A stretch of DNA of 35,729 nt, from NCBI GenBank assembly GCA_025774805.1, contig JALGZR010000028.1, forward strand, positions 1-35,729, given 5' to 3'. The notes beneath the pieces were generated by a model. The model saw only the letters and a program-made list of their open reading frames with translations, made no database searches and was not told where the DNA came from. Of the stretch, positions 24,051-33,093 are shown piece by piece (position 1 is the first letter of the stretch; each line of letters starts with the position of its first letter). Position numbers and translations under genes: made by a program. This DNA is from a bacterium (lineage in GTDB: Bacteria; ARS69).

Positions 24051-24349
24051 GAGTGATCGCCGACCTGTGTGTGGTCCCCCTCGGGGTGGGGGTCTCGGTG
24101 TCGAAGTACGTCGCCGCCTGCGAAAGGGTGCTGCGCGAGGCGGGGCTCGAGATCCGGCTTCACGCCTACGGGACGAACATCGAAGGCGAGTGGGACGCCG
24201 TGTTCGCGGCGATCCGGCGCTGCCACGAGGTCGTCCACGAGCTCGGGGCGCCTCGAATCTCCACGACGCTGAAGTTCGGCACGCGCACCGATCGCGCTCA
24301 GACGATGGACGACAAGGTCCGCAGCGTCGAAGAGAAGATGTGCGATTGA
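24047..24349 (+). CDS. MTH1187/YqgV-type thiamine-binding family protein
   Basis: A 100-residue small alpha/beta protein of the DUF77 family. Recognisable features are VIADLCVVPLGVGVSVSKYVAACERVL, LHAYGTNIEGEWDAVFAAIRRCHEVVHELGAPRI and STTLKFGTRTDR, the last being the family's signature. Related proteins bind thiamine or its precursors as small oligomers in the cytoplasm. ATG 24047 is preferred: AGGAG lies just upstream and the start overlaps the acpH stop (ATGA). The longer frame from 23963 only reads the tail of acpH in another frame. It is the fourth gene in a coupled string, but no functional link to murI is known to me. Confidence 0.85.
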   Translation: MRVIADLCVVPLGVGVSVSKYVAACERVLREAGLEIRLHAYGTNIEGEWDAVFAAIRRCHEVVHELGAPRISTTLKFGTRTDRAQTMDDKVRSVEEKMCD

Positions 24350-24409
24350 GAGCGCCGCGGTGAGGGACCGCCCCCCGAGGGATCTCATCCGGTCGGAGCG
24401 CCGGTTCTC

Positions 24410-25069
24410 GTGATCGACCTCCCCGACGACGATCTCCTCCGTTACTACGGTGCCCGCGCCCCCGAGTACGAGAGCATCTACGACCGGTCGGAGCGTCAGG
24501 CCGATCTCTCCGCGCTCCGTCGACACGTGGCCGGCTGGGCCGAGGGACGTCGAGTTCTCGAGATCGCCTGCGGGACCGGCTACTGGACGGAGGTGATGGC
24601 CGGGGTCGCCCGCTCCGTGCTCGCGACGGACGCGGTCGAGGACGTCCTGGCGATCGCGTGGAGGCGGGGTCTTCCCTCGCCCCGGGTGGAGTTTCGACGC
24701 GCGGACGCGTTCGCGCTCGAGGGCGTCCCCCGTCGATTCGATGCGCTCTTCGCCGGGTTCTGGATCTCCCATGTGGCCCGGGAGGACCTGTCCGCCCACC
24801 TTCAATCTCTCGAGAGCCGCCTCGAATCGGGCGGCCGTCTTCTGCTGCTCGACAACCGATACGTTCCGGGAAGCAGCACGCCGGTCTCCCGCCGGACCGG
24901 TTCGGGTGACACCTTCCAGCGACGCCGACTCGCCGCAGGCGGCGAGTACGAGATCCGCAAGAACTTCCTCACCGAGGGCGAGTTGCGACAGTTCGTGGGC
25001 CCCCGTGCCCGCCGGGTCGAGTACCGTGAGTGGCCCCACTACTGGGCGATTTCCTGGGTCCGAGGCTGA
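24410..25069 (+). CDS. class I SAM-dependent methyltransferase
   Basis: A 219-residue methyltransferase. It has YYGARAPEYESIYDRSERQ near the start, motif I VLEIACGTGYWTEVM (about 49-63), the acidic end of strand 2 (VLATDAVEDVL), an acidic motif FRRADAFAL, and LFAGFWISHV as motif IV. GGRLLLLDNRYVP follows as a post-core strand. It looks like a small-molecule methyltransferase of the methyltransf_25/11 type; substrate unknown. The GTG start is 60 bases after the previous gene, on the same strand, with only a poorly spaced GGAG. A hairpin follows 27 bases after the stop, so it probably ends the transcript. Confidence 0.8.
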   Translation: MIDLPDDDLLRYYGARAPEYESIYDRSERQADLSALRRHVAGWAEGRRVLEIACGTGYWTEVMAGVARSVLATDAVEDVLAIAWRRGLPSPRVEFRRADAFALEGVPRRFDALFAGFWISHVAREDLSAHLQSLESRLESGGRLLLLDNRYVPGSSTPVSRRTGSGDTFQRRRLAAGGEYEIRKNFLTEGELRQFVGPRARRVEYREWPHYWAISWVRG

Positions 25070-25096
25070 GAAGCCGATGTCGGGGTGCGGCGTAGA

Positions 25097-25128
25097 AAGG
25101 CCGGCCTCCCTTCGGAGAGGCCGACCTT
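25097..25128 (+). terminator. terminator-like hairpin after the methyltransferase gene
   Basis: Arms AAGGCCGGCCTC (25097-25108) and GAGGCCGACCTT (25117-25128) pair at 11 of 12 positions around an 8-base loop. The T-run after it is short (two T's inside the arm), so termination may be weak. It is placed 27 bases after the stop at 25069 and before the efflux operon. Confidence 0.5.
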
Positions 25129-25334
25129 CGCGCCAGACACCAGCCCTGGCGATCGGAGGCGCCAGCCCACGATCGACCCTCCAGTTTGGCACACCGCGCG
25201 CAGAATCGTCCACCGGTTCGGCCGGGTCTTCCGGGTCTGCTCCGGCCCGCATGCGCCGGCCCCCTCCCCGGGCCGGATCGACCCCCGGCGCGTCGGATCC
25301 GCCCCGACGGGAGGCCGGACGGCGGCGGAAGTTG

Positions 25335-25387
25335 TAGAATGCGGGTTCCTTCCCTCTGGGCGAACCCCCACGGGAATCGGGGGTTTT
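25335..25387 (+). promoter_or_regulatory. possible -10 element and attenuator-like leader of the RND operon
   Basis: TAGAAT at 25335-25340 matches a -10 hexamer at five of six positions, though no good -35 is seen. Downstream, AACCCCC (25363-25369) pairs with GGGGGTT (25379-25385), followed by T's (25384-25387), forming a Rho-independent terminator. The segment GGGTTC (25343-25348) can instead pair with GAACCC (25362-25367), which would prevent the terminator from forming. It lies about 80 bases before the adaptor ATG. It could be a regulated attenuator or simply a terminator of upstream transcription. Confidence 0.4.
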
Positions 25388-25468
25388 CCTTCCTGCCGGG
25401 GCCGGCTCCGGGCCCGCTTCCGTCCCCGGTCGAGGCTTGTCCCTTTCCTTCGGGCCGGGTGAGCTCAC

Positions 25469-26728
25469 ATGCCCCGAACCAGCGCGACCCCTCGCCGGAA
25501 AGTCTCCCTTCCCGCGCCGCTCTCTCCTCTCCTCCTCGCCGCTCTGCTCTCCTCCTGCGGCGGCGACCCCGATTCCGCCGCGGGCGGTCCCCCGGGGGGC
25601 CGGGGACGGGGGCCGGGAGGGGGCTCCGGTGCTCCCGGTCAGGCCTCGATCCCCGTCGCGGTCGCCGAGGTCGAGATCGGCAGCGCGTCGTCCTACTACA
25701 CCTCCACCGCGGTCCTCGAGGCGGAGAGCCATGCGCAGATCCTTGCCCGCACCACCGGTGTGGTCCGGGAGATCCTGAGGGAGGAGGGGGACCGGGTCGA
25801 CGCGGGTCAGATCCTCCTCCGTCTCGAGGATGACGAGGCCCGCCATCGGACCCGGCAGGCCGAGGCCAATCTCCGGACCGCCCGCGCCGAGCACGAGCGA
25901 CGCGCGCGCATGCTGGAGAGCGGCCTTCTCTCGGAGGAGGAGTTCGGGACGACCGAGAACACGCTCAGTGTCCGGGAGGCGGAACTCGAGCTCGCGAACC
26001 TCGACGTCTCGTACACCCGCGTGAGGGCGCCCTTCCACGGGAAGGTCGTGCGGCGCCTCGTCGACCTGGGAGCCAACGTGAATCCCGGGACCCCGCTCTT
26101 CGAGGTGATGGACGTGGAGCCGCTGCTCGCGCGCGTCCACATTCCCGCGAAGAGAATGGGCTTCGTGGACGTCGGTCAGGCGATGGAGATCTCGCTCGAG
26201 AGCACGGGAGCGGTGCTGACCGGGAAGGTCAGCCTGGTCAGTCCGATCGTGGATCCCGCGACGGGAACCGTGAAGGTGACCGCGGAGGTCCACGACTATC
26301 CCCCCGAGACCCGGCCCGGGGACTTCGCGCAGGCGCGCATCGTCACCGATCGCCACAAGCAAACGAAGCTCGTTCCGAGCACGGCGGTCTTCGAGGAGCA
26401 GGGACAGAGCGTTCTCTACGTCGTCGAGGAGAACAGGGCGGTCCGGCGCGTCGTGGAGACCGGCTTCATCGACGGAGAGCGGACCGAAGTGGTCTCGGGT
26501 CTCACGCCCGACGAGCTGGTGGTCGTGAAGGGACAGCGCCAGCTCCGTGACGGCATCGGTGTCGAGATCCTCGAGGGTCCGCCCCACGTACTGGCGGCTC
26601 TGGCCGAGGCCGAATCGGAGTCGCTCTCCGCGGACGCGTCGAACGGCGAGGAGCGGGACACGGCCGAGGCGGACGGCGGGCCCCCCGGGCAGGGGAAACG
26701 GCGCGGCGGACGAAAGCGGGGCACCTGA
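25469..26728 (+). CDS. RND efflux periplasmic adaptor lipoprotein (HlyD family)
   Basis: A 419-residue membrane fusion protein that links an inner-membrane RND pump to an outer-membrane channel. It has a lipoprotein signal (LLLAALLSSC, Cys30), a Gly/Pro-rich linker, then barrel-sandwich strands (TGVVREILREEGDRVDAGQILLRLED), an alpha-helical hairpin (about 130-175, with the TRQAEANLRTARAEHERRARML helix), the second sandwich half (DVSYTRVRAPFHGKVVRRLVDLG) and a beta-barrel (LLARVHIPAKRMGFVDVGQ). The Gly/Lys/Arg-rich end is not conserved. The stop TGA shares one base with the ATG of the first permease (TGATG). No TolC-like channel gene is in the window. Confidence 0.9.
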   Translation: MPRTSATPRRKVSLPAPLSPLLLAALLSSCGGDPDSAAGGPPGGRGRGPGGGSGAPGQASIPVAVAEVEIGSASSYYTSTAVLEAESHAQILARTTGVVREILREEGDRVDAGQILLRLEDDEARHRTRQAEANLRTARAEHERRARMLESGLLSEEEFGTTENTLSVREAELELANLDVSYTRVRAPFHGKVVRRLVDLGANVNPGTPLFEVMDVEPLLARVHIPAKRMGFVDVGQAMEISLESTGAVLTGKVSLVSPIVDPATGTVKVTAEVHDYPPETRPGDFAQARIVTDRHKQTKLVPSTAVFEEQGQSVLYVVEENRAVRRVVETGFIDGERTEVVSGLTPDELVVVKGQRQLRDGIGVEILEGPPHVLAALAEAESESLSADASNGEERDTAEADGGPPGQGKRRGGRKRGT

Positions 26729-29700
26729 TGGTTCGCGGTCTCGTCGAGACCGCCGTCCGGCGGCGGGTGAGCGTCCTCATGGTCGCGCTCGCCGTCGTGG
26801 CCTTCGGCGCCGTCGGCTTCTCCCGGCTCGCGCTCGATCTGCTTCCCGACATCAGCTACCCCTCCCTCACCGTTCGCACCGAGTTCCCCGACACCGCCCC
26901 CGGCGAGGTGGAGAACCTCGTCACCCGTCCCGTGGAAGAGGCGGTGGGCGTGCTGCGCGGTCTTCAGGAGATTCACTCCGTGTCGAGAGCGGGCGTGTCC
27001 GAGGTGACCCTGGAGTTCACGTGGGGCGCGGACATGGACGACCTCGCCATGGAGGTGAGGGAGAAGCTCGATCGCCTCGTACTCCCCGACGAGACCGAGG
27101 ACCCCGTCGTCCTTCGCTACGATCCCGCCCTCGATCCCATCCTCCGTCTCGCGCTCACCGGGTCCGACGAGCTCACGCTTCTCCGTCGGGTCGCGGAGAA
27201 GGAAGTGAAGCAGGCACTCGAGACCCGGGACGGCGTGGCCGCCGCGATCGTGAAGGGGGGCGAGGAGGAGGAGATCCAAATCGAGATCGATCAGGGGAAG
27301 CTCACGCGGCTCGGGATCTCTCCGGAGCAGCTCGCCCAGGTGCTGGCGGCGTCGAACGTGAATCGTCCCGGCGGGTCCCTCGAGTCGGTCGAAAGCCAGT
27401 ACCTCGTCCGGACCCTGAACGAGTTCGACACGCTCGAGGAGATCGAGGAGCTGGCCGTCAATCCGGTGGGGTTCGCTCCCGTGCGCCTCCGGGACGTGGC
27501 GAGGGTGTACTGGGGAGCGAAGGAGCGCGAGGAAATCACCCGCGTCGGCGGCGAGGAGTCGGTCGAGATCGCGATCTACAAGGAGGGGGACGGCAACACG
27601 GTCGCCGTGGTCGACGAGGTGATGGAGGCCCTGGAGTTCATTCCCGACGACCTCCCCCCGGGAATGGAGCTGCAGGTGCTCTTCGACCAGTCCCGGTTCA
27701 TCCGGCAGGCGATCGACGAGGTGCGCAATGCCCTTCTGGTCGGCGGGGTGCTCGCGATTCTCGTGCTCTGGGCGTTCCTGCGCGACGTGAGGCCCACCCT
27801 CATCATCGCGCTCTCCATTCCGCTCTCGATCGTCGCGACGTTCCTCCTGATGGACCAGCTCGACGTCTCGATGAACATCATGTCCCTGGGAGGGCTCACG
27901 CTCGGGATCGGAATGCTCGTGGACGGCTCCATCGTCGTGCTCGAGGCGATCCACCGTCGCTGGCGGCACGGCCTCGACCGGACGAGCGCCGCCATCGTGG
28001 GGACCTCGGAGGTCGGAGGGGCCGTGGTCGCCTCGGTCCTGACCACGATCGCGGTCTTCTTCCCGATCGTGTTCGTGGAGGGAATCGCGGGCCAGCTCTT
28101 CCGGGACCAGGCGATGACCGTGACCTTCAGCCTGCTCGCCTCGTTGATCGTGGCGATCACGGTGATTCCGATGCTCTCGTCCCTGGGCCGCGGCGGCTCG
28201 CCGGGGAAAGGCGGTCCCGCTCTCGAGGATCGGGAGGATCTCTCCGCGCCTCCCGAGGCGACGCTCGGAGCACTCTCGCGCGCGTACGATCGCCTGGTCC
28301 GGGCGGCGCTGCGCCGTCGCGCGCTCACGCTGGGCGTCGCCGCGGCGCTGTTCGTGAGCGCACTGGCCCTCCTCCCCGGAATCGGTCGCGAGCTGATCCC
28401 CACGGTGTCCGAAGGGGAGTTCCACTTCGAGGTGATCCTCCCGGAGGGGACCCCGCTCGCGGCCACGGACCGCGTGATCGGAAGGATGGAGGAGCTCGCG
28501 GCGGCGGAGCCCGCCGTCGCGACCACGTTCTCGACGGTCGGGAGCCGTCTGGTGTCGGGGGGCCTCTCCCTCAAGACCCGGGACGAGAACCTCGGTCAGC
28601 TCAACGTCGTGATGACCGACCGCTCCGACGAGGAGAGCGAGCGCACGGTCTCGGAGCACCTGCGCCGGCGGTACGAGCGGATCCCGAACCTGTTGACGAA
28701 GCTCGGCCGCCCCTCGTTCTTCAGCCTGAAGACGCCGGTGGAGCTCGTCTTCTACGGAGAGAATCTCGACGAGCTCCGCGACTACTCGCTCACGCTCCTG
28801 CCGCGCATGGCGGTCGTGCCCGGGCTCGTCGACGCGCGGGCCTCGCTCGAGGCGGGCAACCCCGAGCTGACGGTGCACTTCGACCGCGATCGGCTCGCCG
28901 CCTTCGGCTTCTCGATTCGCGACGTCTCGTCCCGGCTCCACGATCGGGTGCAGGGCGCGATCGTCTCCCGCTTCCGGGAGGAGGACCGCCTCATCGACAT
29001 CCGCGTCCGGAACCGGGAGGAGGATCGGGACTCGATCGGCGATATCGAGAACCTGGTCGTCGGTGAGCGCAACGGCATCCCCGTGACGCTGTCCGCGGTG
29101 GCCGGAATCACGCCCGCCCGCGGACCGGCCGAGATCCACCGGATCCAGCAGAGCCGCGCCGCCATCTTGGCGGGCGACGTGTCGGGACGAAGCCTCGGTG
29201 CCGTGATCGACGATCTCGCGCGCCTCGTCGCGCAGAACCCGCCTCCCGCCGGCGTGACGTTCCAGCTTGCCGGGCAGAACCGCGAGATGGAGCGATCCTT
29301 CGCGAGCCTCGCGTTCGCGCTCGCACTGGCGGTGTTCCTCGTCTACCTGGTGATGGCGGGGACGTTCGAGAACCTCGTCCACCCGTTCATCATCCTGTTC
29401 ACGATTCCCCTCGCGATCGTCGGGGTGCTGCTCGGGCTTCTTCTCGGAGGTCACACCTTCAACGTGATCTCCCTCATCGGCACCATCTTCCTGGCCGGCG
29501 TCGTCGTGAACAACGCGATCGTGCTCGTCGACGCGATCAACCGCTACCGCCGGCTCGGTCTCGAGAAGACCGAGGCCGTCGTCCGCGCGGGCAATCTCCG
29601 GCTTCGTCCGATCCTGATGACAACCCTGACGACCGTCCTCGGGCTCCTGCCGTTGGCGATCGGCTTCGGCGAGGGCGCGGAGCTGCGCGCGCCCCTCGCG

Positions 29701-29892
29701 GTCGTCGTGAGCGCGGGATTGATCGTGAGCACGGCGCTCACCCTGCTCGTCGTGCCGGCGGCCTACTCGGTCGTCCCCTCGACCGTACGGACCCGGGCCG
29801 AGGAGGAGGAGCTTCGAGCCGCCCTGGCGGAGGCCGAGCGCGTCGCGGCCGCGCCGTCCTCCGTGCCCTCGACCTCGGAGGGACCCTCGTGA
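26728..29892 (+). CDS. RND efflux permease 1
   Basis: A 1054-residue proton-driven RND transporter subunit of normal length for the HAE1/AcrB family. It has an N-terminal helix (VSVLMVALAVVAFGAV), a first large periplasmic loop, a block of membrane helices from about 335 on, the second periplasmic loop (about 555-860) and a final helix block. In TM4 the motif reads GMLVDGSIVV: Asp399 corresponds to AcrB Asp407, but the second aspartate (Asp408) is replaced by Gly400. It begins with ATG at the adaptor's stop and its own TGA overlaps the next GTG (GTGA). It probably pairs with the second permease as in MdtBC. The cargo is unknown. Confidence 0.92.
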   Translation: MVRGLVETAVRRRVSVLMVALAVVAFGAVGFSRLALDLLPDISYPSLTVRTEFPDTAPGEVENLVTRPVEEAVGVLRGLQEIHSVSRAGVSEVTLEFTWGADMDDLAMEVREKLDRLVLPDETEDPVVLRYDPALDPILRLALTGSDELTLLRRVAEKEVKQALETRDGVAAAIVKGGEEEEIQIEIDQGKLTRLGISPEQLAQVLAASNVNRPGGSLESVESQYLVRTLNEFDTLEEIEELAVNPVGFAPVRLRDVARVYWGAKEREEITRVGGEESVEIAIYKEGDGNTVAVVDEVMEALEFIPDDLPPGMELQVLFDQSRFIRQAIDEVRNALLVGGVLAILVLWAFLRDVRPTLIIALSIPLSIVATFLLMDQLDVSMNIMSLGGLTLGIGMLVDGSIVVLEAIHRRWRHGLDRTSAAIVGTSEVGGAVVASVLTTIAVFFPIVFVEGIAGQLFRDQAMTVTFSLLASLIVAITVIPMLSSLGRGGSPGKGGPALEDREDLSAPPEATLGALSRAYDRLVRAALRRRALTLGVAAALFVSALALLPGIGRELIPTVSEGEFHFEVILPEGTPLAATDRVIGRMEELAAAEPAVATTFSTVGSRLVSGGLSLKTRDENLGQLNVVMTDRSDEESERTVSEHLRRRYERIPNLLTKLGRPSFFSLKTPVELVFYGENLDELRDYSLTLLPRMAVVPGLVDARASLEAGNPELTVHFDRDRLAAFGFSIRDVSSRLHDRVQGAIVSRFREEDRLIDIRVRNREEDRDSIGDIENLVVGERNGIPVTLSAVAGITPARGPAEIHRIQQSRAAILAGDVSGRSLGAVIDDLARLVAQNPPPAGVTFQLAGQNREMERSFASLAFALALAVFLVYLVMAGTFENLVHPFIILFTIPLAIVGVLLGLLLGGHTFNVISLIGTIFLAGVVVNNAIVLVDAINRYRRLGLEKTEAVVRAGNLRLRPILMTTLTTVLGLLPLAIGFGEGAELRAPLAVVVSAGLIVSTALTLLVVPAAYSVVPSTVRTRAEEEELRAALAEAERVAAAPSSVPSTSEGPS

Positions 29893-32800
29893 CGCTTCCC
29901 GAGCTCGCGATCCGGCGGCCGGTCACCACGCTGATGATCCTGGTGTCGCTCTTCGTGGTCGGCGCGATCGCCCTCACGAAGCTTCCGCTCGCCTTCATGC
30001 CCGAGCACGAGGAGCCGCAGATCTGGGTCGTCGTGCCCTACGAGAACGCGTCGCCCAAGACGATCGAGCGGTCGGTCCTGCGTCCGCTCGAGGACGCCCT
30101 CGGGTCGGTCAGCGAGCTCAACCACATGTGGTCGACCTGCGACGAGTCGGGGGCCCGCGTCAGCCTCTTCTTCGACTGGGACACGAACATGGGGGTGAAG
30201 CGGGTCGAGGTCCGGGAGCGGATCGATCGGGCCCGCGCCGACCTCCCCGACGACGTCGACGACATCTTCATTTCGCGGCACTGGGATCCGGGACGCACCG
30301 GCGAGACGATCCTGGATGCCCGGATCGCCTCCGGGCGCGACCTGAGCCACGGGTACGATCTGATCTACGACAAGATCGTGAAACCGATCGAACGGATTCC
30401 CGGCGTGGCGAGCGTCGATTTCGACGGACTGAACCCGCGCGAGGTGAGAATCAACCTTCGTCCCGTCGATCTCCAGCGGCACGGGGTCGACGTGCGGGAC
30501 GTGCTGTCCGCCCTCCGCGAGAACCACGAGGATCGCTCCCTGGGGATGATCCGGACGGACAGTCGCAATCTCCTCCTCCGGGCGGTCGGATCCTTCGAGG
30601 AGGTCGAGGAGATCCGCCAGCTCGTGGTGTCTCCAGTGGGTGTGCGACTGCGGGACGTCGCCGACGTCCGCTACGAGGAGCCGCCCCTCGAGTACGGCCG
30701 TCACCTGGACGGGGACTTCGCCCTGGGGATCGGCGTGGCGAAGGAGTCGAGCGCGAACACGGTCGCGGTGACCGACGAGATCAAGCGGCGGGTGACGGAG
30801 ATCGCCCGGGATCCCGAGCTCGAGGGAATCAACTTCCTCATTTGGGAGGATCAGGGCAGAGAGATCCGGAACACGATCCACGATCTGCGGAACACCGGGG
30901 TCATCGGCGCGATCCTCGCATCCCTCGTCCTGTTCCTGTTCCTCAAACGGCTCTCCTCCACGCTGTTCGCGGTGATGAGCATTCCGTTCTCCCTGATCGT
31001 GGCGTGCGGAGTGGTCTGGGCCAAGGGGGGAACGCTCAACACGATCACCCTGCTCGGTCTGATCGTGGGCATCGGAATGCTCGTGGACAACGCGGTCGTG
31101 GTGATGGAGAACATCAACCGCTACCGGGAAAAGGGAGTCGGGGCACGCGCGGCCGCGCTCCTCGGCGCGCGCGAGGTCTCCGTCGCCGTGATCGCGGCGA
31201 CCATGACCTCGGTGATCGTGTTCCTGCCGATCATCTTCTCCCGGGGGAGCGAGATGAACCTCATCCTCCGGGAGCTCGGCCTCACCGTCTGCTTCACGCT
31301 GCTCGCCTCGCTCTTCATCAGTCAGACCCTGATTCCTCTCGCGACCGCCGGCTTCCGGCGGTCCGATCGGCCGCGAAAGCCGGGCCGGATCATGCAGAGA
31401 GCCCAGGAGCGGTACCGCCGGTTGCTCGGCTTCACGCTCCGGCACCGGTGGATCGCCCCGCTCGTCGGGCTCTCGCTCATCGGGTCCGCGGTCTACCCGT
31501 TCCTCTCGATCGACAAGAGCCTCGAGCCGAAGCCCGCCGAGATGTACGTGGGCATCCGCTACCACTTCTCCGAGCCGCTCTCCCTCGAGCGGAAGGAGGA
31601 GCTCGTCACCCGGGTGGAGACGGCGCTCGAGCCGCACAAGGAGGAGCTGAAGATCCGCTCGATCTACAGCTTTTGGAGCAACCGGTGGACGCTGACGCGC
31701 GCCTACATGCGGGAGGGACACACGAACGAGGGGCAGATGAATCTCGTGAGGGCCCGGTTGAAGGAGCTCGTGCCGCGGATTCCCGGAGTGCGGCTCGAGG
31801 TGCGCGACAACGTGCCGTTCTGGCAGCGGAACCGGGGGAAGCGGGTCGGCTTCCGGATCTCGGGAGTGGACACCGAGGTCCTGACCGAGCTGGCCGCCGA
31901 AGCGAAGCTCCTCCTCGAGGAGGTCGAGGGTCTGCACAGCCTGTACTCGACCGCCGAGGGCGGGAAGTTCGAGGTGCAGACGCGCGTGAATCGCGATCTG
32001 GCCCGCGAGTACGGCGTCGGCATCGAACAGGCGGCGAGCGTGGTCGAGCTCACGTTCCGGGGACGACGCCTGCCCCGGTTCATCGACGACGACCGGGAGA
32101 TCGAGATGCGCCTGACCCTGGACGAGAGGGAGCACGAGAGTCTCGAGCAGCTCAAGGGACTTCCCCTCCTCCAGGCGGGAGGCGGGGGGAACCGTCAGAT
32201 TCCCCTGGCGACGGTGGCGGACTTCCGGGTGGTTCGGGGTCCCGAGGACATCTCCCGCGACGACCGCGTCACGGGGGTGTGGGTCGGCGGCCGCTACGAC
32301 GAAGGGCAGAAGGAGGACTACGTGCGCCGGTGCGAGGAGGTCCTCGACACGATGGAGCTCCCCTTCGGGTACGCCTGGGAGCACCGGCAGTTCCGCCGGG
32401 ACGTCCGGGAGAGCCAGATCGAGTTCCTCATGAGCCTGGGTCTCGCCCTTCTCCTCATCTTCGCCGTGATGGCCGGTCTGTTCGAGTCGGTACGGCAGGC
32501 CGTCTCCCTCATGGTCGCGCTGCCGTTCGCCGCGGTCGGGGCGGCGTGGACCCTCTGGTTCACCGGAACGGACTTCGACCAGCCGGCCGCGGTCGGCCTA
32601 CTGCTCCTGCTCGGGATCGTCGTGAACAACGGGATCGTGATGATCGAGCACATCAACAAGTACCGGCGCGAGGGAATGGAACGCAGGTCGGCCATGCTTC
32701 TCGGCGGCCAGGAGCGGCTGCGCCCCATCGTGATGACCGCGGTGACGACGTTGCTCGGGCTGCTTCCGATCGCGATCCAGAAGCCGAGTCTCGCGGGCGT

Positions 32801-32984
32801 CTACTACTACTCCATGGCGCTCGTGATCATGGGCGGTCTCATGGTCTCGACCGTCCTCACCACCGTTCTTCTCCCGACGACGGTCTGCCTCACCGAGGAC
32901 GCTCTGGGGTGGACGGGACGCGGCATCCGGCGGATCGGGGGCTTCGTGCTGCGTCCCCTCAGACGACGGAACACGGCCGCATAG
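29889..32984 (+). CDS. RND efflux permease 2
   Basis: A 1031-residue RND transporter subunit paired with the preceding one. It begins TLPELAIRRPVTTLMILVSLFVVGAIALTKLPLAFMPEHEEPQ, a typical N-terminal helix and loop start. The TM4 motif is GMLVDNAVVVMENINRYR: Asp400 equals AcrB Asp407 and Asn401 replaces the second aspartate. The two periplasmic loops (about 35-335 and 560-860) and twelve helices are evident. GTG 29889 overlaps the previous stop by four bases. The first periplasmic loop, with its HWDPGRTGETILDARIAS region, differs from the first permease and may line a distinct substrate pocket. A heteromeric pump is inferred from the pairing. Confidence 0.92.
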   Translation: MTLPELAIRRPVTTLMILVSLFVVGAIALTKLPLAFMPEHEEPQIWVVVPYENASPKTIERSVLRPLEDALGSVSELNHMWSTCDESGARVSLFFDWDTNMGVKRVEVRERIDRARADLPDDVDDIFISRHWDPGRTGETILDARIASGRDLSHGYDLIYDKIVKPIERIPGVASVDFDGLNPREVRINLRPVDLQRHGVDVRDVLSALRENHEDRSLGMIRTDSRNLLLRAVGSFEEVEEIRQLVVSPVGVRLRDVADVRYEEPPLEYGRHLDGDFALGIGVAKESSANTVAVTDEIKRRVTEIARDPELEGINFLIWEDQGREIRNTIHDLRNTGVIGAILASLVLFLFLKRLSSTLFAVMSIPFSLIVACGVVWAKGGTLNTITLLGLIVGIGMLVDNAVVVMENINRYREKGVGARAAALLGAREVSVAVIAATMTSVIVFLPIIFSRGSEMNLILRELGLTVCFTLLASLFISQTLIPLATAGFRRSDRPRKPGRIMQRAQERYRRLLGFTLRHRWIAPLVGLSLIGSAVYPFLSIDKSLEPKPAEMYVGIRYHFSEPLSLERKEELVTRVETALEPHKEELKIRSIYSFWSNRWTLTRAYMREGHTNEGQMNLVRARLKELVPRIPGVRLEVRDNVPFWQRNRGKRVGFRISGVDTEVLTELAAEAKLLLEEVEGLHSLYSTAEGGKFEVQTRVNRDLAREYGVGIEQAASVVELTFRGRRLPRFIDDDREIEMRLTLDEREHESLEQLKGLPLLQAGGGGNRQIPLATVADFRVVRGPEDISRDDRVTGVWVGGRYDEGQKEDYVRRCEEVLDTMELPFGYAWEHRQFRRDVRESQIEFLMSLGLALLLIFAVMAGLFESVRQAVSLMVALPFAAVGAAWTLWFTGTDFDQPAAVGLLLLLGIVVNNGIVMIEHINKYRREGMERRSAMLLGGQERLRPIVMTAVTTLLGLLPIAIQKPSLAGVYYYSMALVIMGGLMVSTVLTTVLLPTTVCLTEDALGWTGRGIRRIGGFVLRPLRRRNTAA

Positions 32985-33093
32985 CCTGACGCATCGGCGA
33001 TATCAGGCCCTCCACGGATCCTGTATGGTCACGGAGATCGGCGGCCGGCGGCGCCCCGCGGGCGGGCCGGACCGACGGAGCGGGAGATCCCCC

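Larger units (their letters stand above)
25070..25468. other. 399-base gap: terminator hairpin and efflux-operon leader
   Basis: This gap holds two separate structures, a terminator-like hairpin near its left end and a possible promoter and attenuator near the right end. The middle (25130-25330) is GC-rich with no reading frame that looks like protein on either strand and no repeat I can see. The frame that runs rightward through it into the adaptor region is a shadow frame. Confidence 0.5.
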
